Assembly: GCA_945870185.1 (NCBI GenBank)
Contig: CAMBRK010000032.1
Span: 1 to 45,037, forward strand
Source: Aureispira sp. CCB-QB1
Lineage (GTDB): Bacteria; Bacteroidota; Bacteroidia; Chitinophagales; Saprospiraceae
DNA: 45,037 bases
Reading direction: 5' to 3'
The notes under the pieces are model-generated. The model did no database searches. It was not told the DNA's origin and was given only the letters and a program-made list of their open reading frames with translations. The position numbers were made by a program, and so were the translations under genes. Shown piece by piece: positions 34,351 through 41,224 of this stretch. Position 1 is the first letter of the stretch. Each line of letters starts with the position of its first letter.

Positions 34351-34366
34351 TGGAACAAACATTGTA
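34351..34366 (+). promoter_or_regulatory. Possible sigma-54-like promoter of hsp20 pair
   Basis: TGGAAC-N5-TTGTA has the spacing of a -24/-12 promoter and the invariant GG, but the -12 GC is GT, so the match is imperfect. A competing housekeeping reading uses the TAAGGTTTG at 34369-34377, which has one base too many between TA and TTTG. Confidence 0.25.
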
Positions 34367-34405
34367 TATAAGGTTTGTAACTCATTCTTAAAAAAAATTT
34401 AAATC

Positions 34406-34837
34406 ATGACAAATACCATTAAAAATCCTGAATGTATAAGTAATGCACCACTATTCAATCGTTTACATGAAAAGGAACTCAATTCTAAAACGAATACATT
34501 TATGAATCCAATGAATTCATCGGTAAAAAGCAAAGCACATACGAATATTAGAAGACTTAAAGATGCCTTTATCATAGAATTAGCTATTCCGGGTTTTATT
34601 AAAGATAATCTGAGCCTTACTTTAGAGTCAAACATATTAAGGGTTTCGGGAAATAAAATAAAAACAGATATCAAGTTTGTTAGGCGAGAATTTGACTTTG
34701 ATAACTTTGAAAGGGTTTTTACCCTACCTGAAAACATTGATGAAACATCTTTGCAAGCAACGTTGAAAGATGGTGTTTTAAAAGTCATTTTTCAATTGAT
34801 TCCTGAGCAAAAGCCAAAAAAGATAAGTATTCATTAA
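34406..34837 (+). CDS. Hsp20/alpha-crystallin small heat-shock protein
   Basis: A 143-residue ATP-independent holdase chaperone of the cytoplasm. After a Ser/Asn-rich N-terminal arm (about 1-45), the alpha-crystallin domain runs from ANIRRLKDAF-like strands (HTNIRRLKDAFIIELAIPGF) to the hallmark ATLKDGVLKVIFQL near residue 120, with VRREFDFDNFERVFTLPENI between. The C-terminus ends with a short KISIH containing the I-x-I tail motif. The N-terminal arm is longer and less conserved than in its neighbour. It is the first of two hsp20 genes, 25 bp apart, likely in one operon. Confidence 0.93.
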   Translation: MTNTIKNPECISNAPLFNRLHEKELNSKTNTFMNPMNSSVKSKAHTNIRRLKDAFIIELAIPGFIKDNLSLTLESNILRVSGNKIKTDIKFVRREFDFDNFERVFTLPENIDETSLQATLKDGVLKVIFQLIPEQKPKKISIH

Positions 34838-34862
34838 ATTATTAACTTTTAAAATTTATATC

Positions 34863-35306
34863 ATGAACGCATTAAAACCAAATTCATTTTTTCCTGCAAA
34901 ATCCTTAACAGGAATTATTAACGAAGTATTAAATAGAAATTTTTATGACTTCGAAGGTGGAGATTTTCCTAACACGATACCATCTGTAAATATTTCTGAA
35001 ACTAATGAGAGCGTAAACCTGGAAGTCGCGGCCCCTGGTTTACAAAAAAATGATTTCAACATTTTAGTTGAAAAAGATCAGCTTGTAATCTCCGCTTCTA
35101 AGGAGAAAACACAGGAACAGACAGAAGATGGAAAATGGACTAGGAAGGAGTTTAACTTTTCGACCTTCAGAAGATCGTTTCATCTAGCTGAAACAATAGA
35201 TACAGAAAAAATTCATGCGGAGTATCAAAATGGGATTTTAACAGTAATGCTTCCTAGGAAAGAAGAAGCCAAAGTGAAAGCACCTAAAGTTATCGAAATC
35301 AGATAA
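34863..35306 (+). CDS. Hsp20/alpha-crystallin small heat-shock protein
   Basis: A 147-residue small heat-shock protein and the second of the pair. The alpha-crystallin domain extends from about residue 38 (IPSVNISETNESVNLEVAAP) to the hallmark AEYQNGILTVMLPRKEE, with TRKEFNFSTFRRSFHLAE between. The C-terminal PKVIEIR holds the I-x-I type motif used in oligomer assembly. It is closer to the usual Bacteroidota IbpA-type Hsp20 than its upstream partner; the two differ widely outside the core, so they may form mixed oligomers or hold different clients. A stem-loop terminator follows at 35364-35392. Confidence 0.94.
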   Translation: MNALKPNSFFPAKSLTGIINEVLNRNFYDFEGGDFPNTIPSVNISETNESVNLEVAAPGLQKNDFNILVEKDQLVISASKEKTQEQTEDGKWTRKEFNFSTFRRSFHLAETIDTEKIHAEYQNGILTVMLPRKEEAKVKAPKVIEIR

Positions 35307-35363
35307 TGTAATCCTAAGGTATAGGGATCAATTTCATAAAGTTTAGTTTTGATTATTGGTTCG

Positions 35364-35392
35364 ATGGCCTTTGCACATAAAGCAAGGGCCAT
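35364..35392 (+). terminator. Terminator after hsp20 pair
   Basis: ATGGCCTTTGC (35364-35374) pairs with GCAAGGGCCAT (35382-35392) at 10 of 11 positions around a 7-nt loop, followed by TGTTATTTTATT. The T-run is interrupted, so it may be a moderate-strength terminator. Confidence 0.7.
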
Positions 35393-35490
35393 TGTTATTT
35401 TATTCCCTTTGACTTTAGGTATAAGTAACACTTATTGAGTTATAATTTTTTTTTGTTTAATAAAATGATCTATATTGTTAAACAAAATCG

Positions 35491-35498
35491 TACCTTTG
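35491..35498 (+). promoter_or_regulatory. -7 promoter element of first ECF sigma gene
   Basis: TACCTTTG (TAnnTTTG) lies 20 bp before the ATG at 35519, supporting that start over upstream codons in the same frame. No clear -33 was seen. Confidence 0.65.
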
Positions 35499-35518
35499 TC
35501 GTACTAATTTTAATTGTT

Positions 35519-36055
35519 ATGTCAACCATAGAATTTAATCAAAACCTTAATTTTCTTGCAGAACCGTTAAATGCTTTTGCATACAGTTTAACTAAAAACA
35601 CTGAAGACGCAAAAGATCTATATCAAGAGACAGCTTTCAGAGCGATAAACAATAAAGATAAGTTTAGGCCTGAAACCAATTTCAAAGCATGGACTTTTAC
35701 AATTATGAAAAATATATTCATCAATAATTACAGAAAGAAGATAAAATCGAATACCATACTAGATCATACTGATAATAGTTTTTTTATTGATAGTGGTGCC
35801 GAAGCTGTTACAAATGATGGTAATAGGAATATTCTAATGAAAGAGTTACAAACTATGATCAACAGCCTTGAGGACAGTATCAGAGTGCCCTTTGTGATGC
35901 ACCACGAAGGTTATAAGTATAATGAAATTGCTGAAACGTTTGATTTGCCACTTGGCACCGTTAAAAGCAGAATTTTCTTTGCACGGAAGGCACTAAAAGA
36001 TATGATTAAAAAGAATTATGGGGATTATCACCTTGTAAGAAGTATGATTGCCTAA
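35519..36055 (+). CDS. ECF-type RNA polymerase sigma factor (copy 1)
   Basis: A 178-residue sigma-70 family factor of the ECF type. The start MSTIEFNQNL at 35519 is fixed by the promoter at 35491 and by the paralogue's start. Region 2 is visible as NTEDAKDLYQETAFRAINNK and FKAWTFTIMKNIFINNYRKK; region 4 as YKYNEIAETFDLPLGTVKSR IFFARK. No anti-sigma gene follows. It belongs to the stand-alone ECF group common in Bacteroidota. It is very similar to the product at 36304 (about three quarters of residues by eye), with the same C-terminal YGDY-LVRS tail. It has its own promoter and a weak terminator at 36066-36093. Confidence 0.9.
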   Translation: MSTIEFNQNLNFLAEPLNAFAYSLTKNTEDAKDLYQETAFRAINNKDKFRPETNFKAWTFTIMKNIFINNYRKKIKSNTILDHTDNSFFIDSGAEAVTNDGNRNILMKELQTMINSLEDSIRVPFVMHHEGYKYNEIAETFDLPLGTVKSRIFFARKALKDMIKKNYGDYHLVRSMIA

Positions 36056-36065
36056 GAGAGTATCG

Positions 36066-36093
36066 ATCTATTAAAAATATTAGATTTTTTTTT
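36066..36093 (+). terminator. AT-rich terminator after ECF sigma copy 1
   Basis: ATCTATTA and TATTAGAT (36066-36085) form a short, imperfect stem around AAAA, followed by eight T (36086-36093). The stem is weak but the position, 10 bp past the stop, is apt. Confidence 0.5.
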
Positions 36094-36255
36094 CAAAATC
36101 CTATCTTTTTAAAGTTACATTAGTTTCTATTTATACTTTTTGGAATTTTCACCATCTACTATCTGTATTTTATCTAAATAAGAACTTATTGATAATGAGC
36201 ACGTTTTAGGCATAAAAATTATTTTAGGTTTTTTTTAACATTAAATTTTCTCAAG

Positions 36256-36300
36256 TTTTTTGATAATTGTTCAATAAAACTGTACATTTGTTGCAACAAA
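36256..36300 (+). promoter_or_regulatory. Promoter of ECF sigma copy 2 with overlapping palindrome
   Basis: A -33 TTTTTTG (ends 36262) and a -7 TACATTTG (36283-36290) are separated by 20 bp, a full Bacteroidota promoter. The perfect 14-bp palindrome TTTGTTGCAACAAA (36287-36300) overlaps the -7 element and the expected start point, just before the ATG at 36304. Its inner 12 bp also occur at 13886-13897. Confidence 0.65.
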
Positions 36301-36303
36301 ATT

Positions 36304-36846
36304 TTGAACATGTCAACATTAGAGTTTGATAAAAAATTTGAAATCCTTACAGATTCCCTGAACGCTTTTGCATATAATCTAACTAAAAATACAGAGGATG
36401 CAAGAGACCTGTACCAAGAAACAGCCATAAGAGCCATCACTAATAGAGATAAATTCAGACCTGATACTAATTTTAAGGCTTGGACTTTTACTATAATGAA
36501 AAACATTTTCATCAATAATTATCGTAAAAAAGTAAAGTCCAACACCATCATTGATTCTACCGATAATCTTTACTTCATTAACTCAGGTAGTGCCCTTATA
36601 GAAAATGATGCACATAGAAATATCCTTATGGATGAGTTAAATGCTATGATTAATGCGCTAGAAGACAGTATCAGAATTCCTTTTATTATGCATTATGAAG
36701 GTTATAAGTATCAGGAAATAGCTGATGAATTTAGGCTTCCTTTGGGAACTGTTAAAAGTAGAATATTTTTCGCTAGAAAAGCATTGAAGGAAATGATCAA
36801 GGAGAGTTACGGAGATTATTCTCTAGTGAGGTCTCTATCTGCATAA
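36304..36846 (+). CDS. ECF-type RNA polymerase sigma factor (copy 2)
   Basis: A 180-residue ECF sigma factor, paralogous to the product at 35519. Region 2 (NTEDARDLYQETAIRAITNR, FKAWTFTIMKNIFINNYRKK) and region 4 (YKYQEIADEFRLPLGTVKSR) are nearly identical to copy 1, while the inter-domain linker (about 85-105) and the region-1 start differ most. The promoter-recognition helices are almost the same, so the two probably recognise overlapping promoters but are controlled differently. Its start lies directly after a palindrome that overlaps the promoter. No anti-sigma gene is adjacent; a stem-loop follows at 36869. Confidence 0.9.
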   Translation: MNMSTLEFDKKFEILTDSLNAFAYNLTKNTEDARDLYQETAIRAITNRDKFRPDTNFKAWTFTIMKNIFINNYRKKVKSNTIIDSTDNLYFINSGSALIENDAHRNILMDELNAMINALEDSIRIPFIMHYEGYKYQEIADEFRLPLGTVKSRIFFARKALKEMIKESYGDYSLVRSLSA

Positions 36847-36868
36847 ACTAGAATTGTAAAAGAATAAG

Positions 36869-36894
36869 AAGGTCACAAAATAGTGGCTTTTTTT
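36869..36894 (+). terminator. Terminator after ECF sigma copy 2
   Basis: AAGGTCAC (36869-36876) pairs with GTGGCTTT (36883-36890) with two G-T wobbles around a 6-nt loop, followed by four further T. The remaining 36895-37124 stretch up to mutY is AT-rich without other recognised features. Confidence 0.7.
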
Positions 36895-37124
36895 ATTTTA
36901 TCTATTCCAGATATTTCAATAATCTTGGTGGTGTTTAGATAAAATGTATCTTAAAATTTAGAATTTTATATAATATTCATGATACTGCTTAACTCAGATT
37001 TTAATGAATTATAATCAACTCGATGATACGAAAATAGACCTATCTCATTCTACAATATACAAGATAACTGTTAATAACAGTAATTTTTAATTAGAAAAAT
37101 TTATTCAACCAAAATTTACCTAAG

Positions 37125-38186
37125 TTGAATCCACAAACTTTTGCTAAATTTCTATTATCATGGGCAGCTAGCCATATACGGATTTTGCCGTGGATAGGAA
37201 TAAAAGACCCTTACAAAATATGGCTTTCTGAAATTATCTTGCAGCAAACAAGGGTTGATCAAGGTATGCCTTATTATAACAAATTTATTTTAAGATACCC
37301 AAGTGTCCATGATCTAGCTCAAGCAACTGAAGATGATGTTTTGAAAAGCTGGGAAGGCTTGGGTTATTACAGCAGAGCAAGAAACCTACATGCTACAGCA
37401 AAATATATATCAGAAGCGTTGTCTGGTAAATTTCCGGATAACTATCAGGATTTATTGGCATTAAAAGGGATAGGTCCGTACACAGCTGCGGCAATATCAT
37501 CATTTGCATATGAGGAAAGGAAAGCCGTAATCGATGGAAATGTACAAAGATTAGTTTTGAGAATACTTGGTGTATTGGAGCCTGTAGAGTCTCCGGTGGT
37601 GAAAAGAATTTTAATAGACTTTACGCAAAAGGCAATTGAAAAAGTTAAGCCTTCATTATTTAATCAAGCGTTGATGGATTATGGAGCTACAGTTTGTAAG
37701 CCCAAAAACCCATCGTGTGAAAATTGTGTATTTAAGTCAAATTGTGTAGCTTTCCAAGAAGACCAAGTTTCCCTTATACCTGTAAAATCAAGTAAAATAG
37801 TTCAAGTAAAAAGGCCGTTTATTTTTTTTCATTTCATATTACCTGATGATTTTACGATCGTTGAAAAAAGGATAGAAAACGATATCTGGAAAAATTTATA
37901 TCAACTTCCAGGGGTAGAAACGAGCGTAATGAATATAAATGAATTAAAAGATTTGCTTGAGAAGGCCTATGGGGTTAAAGTTGATGAAATGCAAATTGTA
38001 CAAATAAATGAAAGCCCAATCATACAAAAACTTACACATAGAATCATAGAAGCGATCTTTTATAAAGTCATGTTAAAGAAGATGCCAGCTAAAATAAATG
38101 AAGATCAATATTTGGTGAAACGACCAAAAATTAGCACCTTTGCCTTTCCAAAAATCATTACTGATTATTTAAAAAATAATATTTAA
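37125..38186 (+). CDS. mutY: A/G-specific adenine glycosylase
   Basis: A 353-residue DNA-repair enzyme that removes adenine opposite 8-oxoguanine. The start is a TTG at 37125 (first residues MNPQTFAKF); no ATG fits the family's N-terminus. The catalytic domain has WLSEIILQQTRVDQG with the catalytic Glu, the HhH motif LKGIGPYTAAAI, and VIDGNVQRLVLR with the catalytic Asp. The iron-sulfur cluster ligands are CKPKNPSCENCVFKSNC. The C-terminal NUDIX-like domain (about 225-353) recognises 8-oxoG. It is first in the mutY-ssb-gldE-gldD cluster conserved in Bacteroidota. Confidence 0.95.
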   Translation: MNPQTFAKFLLSWAASHIRILPWIGIKDPYKIWLSEIILQQTRVDQGMPYYNKFILRYPSVHDLAQATEDDVLKSWEGLGYYSRARNLHATAKYISEALSGKFPDNYQDLLALKGIGPYTAAAISSFAYEERKAVIDGNVQRLVLRILGVLEPVESPVVKRILIDFTQKAIEKVKPSLFNQALMDYGATVCKPKNPSCENCVFKSNCVAFQEDQVSLIPVKSSKIVQVKRPFIFFHFILPDDFTIVEKRIENDIWKNLYQLPGVETSVMNINELKDLLEKAYGVKVDEMQIVQINESPIIQKLTHRIIEAIFYKVMLKKMPAKINEDQYLVKRPKISTFAFPKIITDYLKNNI

Positions 38187-38229
38187 TTTTTTGAATATTA
38201 TTTTGTTTATCAAAACTTATAATTAAATC

Positions 38230-38685
38230 ATGATTAATAAAGTAATACTTGTAGGAAACCTTGGTAAAGATCCAGAAATCAGAACATTAGAAAATGGTAC
38301 TAAAGTAGGTACATTCTCAATAGCTACCAATGAAAGTTACAAAGACAAAAATGATCAATGGCAAACATTGACAGAGTGGCACAATGTAGTAGTATGGCGT
38401 GGTCTTGCAGAAAGAGCGGAGCGAGAGTTGAAAAAAGGAGGAATGGCATACGTAGAAGGTAAGCTTACGCACAGAAGATATAACGATAAAGATGGTGTGG
38501 AAAGAAGTATTACAGAAATCGTCGCCAATGTATGTAACTCATTAGAAAGAAGAGAAAAGTCTCAAGCAGGAATCAGTACACCATTTCCATCATTGGCTGA
38601 TGATCCTTCTAGTAAAGTTTCAGTGTCCAACCCAAATAGTGGGTCTTCAGAACCTAGTCCTATAGAAGACGATCTACCTTTTTAA
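38230..38685 (+). CDS. ssb: Single-stranded DNA-binding protein
   Basis: A 151-residue SSB that coats single-stranded DNA in replication, repair and recombination. The OB-fold (residues 1-105) starts INKVILVGNLGKDPEIRTLE and includes WHNVVVWRGLAERAERELKKG. The disordered Ser/Pro-rich tail ends with the acidic tip DDLPF, the site that recruits partner proteins. Length is normal. It follows mutY by 43 bp and precedes gldE by 31 bp, so they are likely co-transcribed. Confidence 0.97.
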   Translation: MINKVILVGNLGKDPEIRTLENGTKVGTFSIATNESYKDKNDQWQTLTEWHNVVVWRGLAERAERELKKGGMAYVEGKLTHRRYNDKDGVERSITEIVANVCNSLERREKSQAGISTPFPSLADDPSSKVSVSNPNSGSSEPSPIEDDLPF

Positions 38686-38716
38686 TTAAAAACGTTTTTT
38701 AACTAAACCTATCATT

Positions 38717-40138
38717 TTGGACCTAGAGCCTCCCAATTTTCTTTTTATAACACTACAAACCGCTGTACTTGAAGCACCACAGGCAGCGAGTATTCTTTTT
38801 TCAGTCATTTTGTTTTTGGTACTCTTGATTTGTTCGGGCTTGATATCGGCATCAGAAGTAGCTTACTTCTCTTTAAATCTCAAAGATATAAAAGATCTGG
38901 AAGAAGAAAATTCAACAAGTTCATCAAGAGCCCTTGCACTTAAGGAGAAACCTAGATATTTGTTGGCGACAATTCTGATTGCCAATAATTTTGTGAATAT
39001 TTCAATAGTCATTGTTGCAGATAATATTCTAAAGGTAGTACTTGGAAAAGAAAAGCTATTATCCATAGGTCAATGGCTTCATGATAATTTGATGTATGGA
39101 TTGACATCACCTGAAAATATAGCAAATTTGTTTAACTTCTTTATCACAGTTATAGGGGTGACCTTTGTTTTGGTGCTTTTCGGAGAGGCTATGCCTAAAA
39201 TATATACTACTTTAAATAAAACAAGGATAGTGCATCTGATGTCTGGGCCTCTAACTATTTTAATGGCACTATGTAGTCCACTCAGTAAAGTATTGGTAGG
39301 ATGGTCAACCGCTATGGAAAAATCATTGATGTCTTCTTCTAATGCTAACCAAACTTCCAAAGAAGATATCGATGCAGCTATCGATTTGACGGTGACCAAT
39401 GACTCTGCAACATCTTCACAAGAAGCAGAGATACTAAAAGGTATTGTAAACTTTGGAGATACCTCAGCCAAACAAATTATGAGGCCTCGTATGGATATTG
39501 TTGGCTTGGAGTATAGTATGAACTTTAAAGAGGTCATGAAGATTGTCAAAGATTCTGGTTATAGTAGATTACCTATCTATAAAGAAGAATTAGATACTAT
39601 TATCGGTATTTTATATGTAAAGGATTTGCTTTCTCATACAGAAGAATCTGAATCTTTTGAGTGGCAAAATTTGATCAGAAACACCATGTTGTTTATACCA
39701 GAATCTAAGAAAATAGATGAACTCCTCAGAGAATTTCAGCTCAAAAGAACCCATATGTCTGTGATAGTGGATGAGTTTGGGGGAACAGCAGGCATAGCGA
39801 CCCTTGAAGATATAATGGAGGAAGTAGTAGGCGATATCAAAGACGAATTTGATCAAGAAGAAGAAGTTGATTACATCAAAATTTCAGATAATAATTATAT
39901 TTTTGAAGCCAAGACATTGCTTAACGATGTCTGCAGAGTCATAGGCGAAAACACCAGTTTGTTTGATAATATAAAAGGCGAGGCAGATTCGCTAGGAGGC
40001 TTGATATTGGAAGTAACGGGAACTATACCTACCATAGAAAAAGAAATCAGTAGCCAACATATCACGCTAAAGGTAATCAGTGTCACCAAAAGACGAATAG
40101 AAAAAATAAGCCTTACTATCCATGAACGCCACGATTAG
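38717..40138 (+). CDS. gldE: Gliding motility-associated protein GldE (CNNM/CorC-like)
   Basis: A 473-residue inner-membrane protein. The N-terminal DUF21/CNNM domain has about four helices (SVILFLVLLICSGLISASEV and following, about 20-200). The CBS pair follows, marked by IMRPRMDIVGLEY and IIGILYVKDLL, and then a CorC_HlyC transport-associated domain (about 385-473). In gliding Bacteroidota GldE works with GldD and is needed for motility and secretion functions; its exact role is unknown. The start is read as TTG at 38717 (MDLEPPNFLF), since no ATG occurs upstream in frame. It overlaps gldD by 17 bp. Confidence 0.92.
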   Translation: MDLEPPNFLFITLQTAVLEAPQAASILFSVILFLVLLICSGLISASEVAYFSLNLKDIKDLEEENSTSSSRALALKEKPRYLLATILIANNFVNISIVIVADNILKVVLGKEKLLSIGQWLHDNLMYGLTSPENIANLFNFFITVIGVTFVLVLFGEAMPKIYTTLNKTRIVHLMSGPLTILMALCSPLSKVLVGWSTAMEKSLMSSSNANQTSKEDIDAAIDLTVTNDSATSSQEAEILKGIVNFGDTSAKQIMRPRMDIVGLEYSMNFKEVMKIVKDSGYSRLPIYKEELDTIIGILYVKDLLSHTEESESFEWQNLIRNTMLFIPESKKIDELLREFQLKRTHMSVIVDEFGGTAGIATLEDIMEEVVGDIKDEFDQEEEVDYIKISDNNYIFEAKTLLNDVCRVIGENTSLFDNIKGEADSLGGLILEVTGTIPTIEKEISSQHITLKVISVTKRRIEKISLTIHERHD

Positions 40139-40724
40139 AATTATTTTATTGACATTAATAGCATTTGGTGTGGTATCTTGTAATGATGAAGCTGCCAAAA
40201 CACCCAAACCAAGGATGTACCCCAAAGTAAATTATCCAATAGCTTATGAAAATGCCAAGTTTGATACTTCTTTTTGTAATTTTACTTTTCGGTATCCTGG
40301 CTATGGTAAGATAGTGCAAGATTCGTTTTTTTATCAAGATAAACCTTTACATCCTTGCTGGTTTGACATCAATATACCTGATTTGAATGCAAGCCTTCAT
40401 TGTAGTTACTATAAAGTGACAAAAGATAAAAACTTATCTTCTTTGATTAATGATGCTTTCAACATAGCCGGTAAGCACAATATAAAAGCCAATTTTCGTA
40501 AAGAAACCATTATACAAAACTCATATGGCGTACAAGGTATCTTATTTGATATCGAAGGGCCTGTGGCAACTCCATTACAGTTTTATCTTACAGATGAAAA
40601 AGATCACTTTTTCAGAGCTTCGTTATATTTTAACAGCAAAGTCAATCCTGACTCCACAGCCCCGGTTCTTAAATTTATCAAACCAAAGGTAGAGGAAATG
40701 ATTTCTTCTTTTCAATGGAAATAA
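40122..40724 (+). CDS. gldD: Gliding motility lipoprotein GldD
   Basis: A 200-residue lipoprotein with signal MNATIRIILLTLIAFG and lipobox VVSC (Cys20). The mature protein begins with the family's KPRMYPKVNYPIAYE (normally PKPRGYPRVDYP) and contains CNFTFRYPGYGKIV and PLHPCWFDINIPDLNASL, with the conserved Cys residues. GldD is a periplasm-facing lipoprotein linked to the gliding/T9SS system, with unknown exact function. Translation starts inside the end of gldE (17 bp overlap), so it is translationally coupled. T9SS cargo elsewhere in the window (4364, 17885) fits a working T9SS. Confidence 0.93.
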   Translation: MNATIRIILLTLIAFGVVSCNDEAAKTPKPRMYPKVNYPIAYENAKFDTSFCNFTFRYPGYGKIVQDSFFYQDKPLHPCWFDINIPDLNASLHCSYYKVTKDKNLSSLINDAFNIAGKHNIKANFRKETIIQNSYGVQGILFDIEGPVATPLQFYLTDEKDHFFRASLYFNSKVNPDSTAPVLKFIKPKVEEMISSFQWK

Positions 40725-40745
40725 GAACTAATCGAAAATAAGTTT

Positions 40746-40753
40746 TAGTTTTG
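40746..40753 (+). promoter_or_regulatory. -7 promoter element of 40772 gene
   Basis: TAGTTTTG (TAnnTTTG) lies 18 bp before the ATG at 40772, which supports that start against the upstream frame extension. Confidence 0.55.
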
Positions 40754-40771
40754 TGTAGAAATCATAAAAAA

Positions 40772-41224
40772 ATGAAGTTTTACATCATGGTTATATGCTA
40801 CCTTTTTATTTTTAATCAGGCTAGTTCTCAAACCTATCACAGCCAAACATTTAACAGTAATCAAAAATTAACTTTTGCAAAAATCTATTTAGCATCTCAG
40901 AATCTATCCTTGAATTTAGATTCTATGGTGCAGCAAGTCGTTTTACAATCTGGTTTATCTAACCAAAGACTTAAAGAAATTTTGATGGCTGGTCTTAATC
41001 TGGAAAAGGTGAACTTAAGTAAAGATGAACAAGATGCTTTAAAGCTTTTTAAAGAAGCCCAAGATATATTCGATTTAGCTAAAGAAAAAAAAATAATTGA
41101 ACTTTGCTTAAATGAAAAATTTGAAACTTCACAATTTGAATTGATACTTAAAGTGTACAAAAATAATGTATCCTTTCAACATGAGATGAAACCATTCTTC
41201 ACTCAGATAATAGAAAAGCCATGA
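40772..41224 (+). CDS. Small secreted hypothetical protein
   Basis: A 150-residue protein starting MKFYIMVICYLFIFN at 40772, with a signal peptide (1-20, likely cleavage near QASSQ). The mature part is mostly helical: a Gln/Ser/Asn-rich start, then DSMVQQVVLQSGLSNQRLK and LNLEKVNLSKDEQDALKLF, rich in Leu and Lys. I do not recognise a family. Its stop overlaps the start of the esterase gene (ATGA), so it may be a partner or chaperone of that secreted enzyme; this is inference from position alone. Confidence 0.7.
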   Translation: MKFYIMVICYLFIFNQASSQTYHSQTFNSNQKLTFAKIYLASQNLSLNLDSMVQQVVLQSGLSNQRLKEILMAGLNLEKVNLSKDEQDALKLFKEAQDIFDLAKEKKIIELCLNEKFETSQFELILKVYKNNVSFQHEMKPFFTQIIEKP

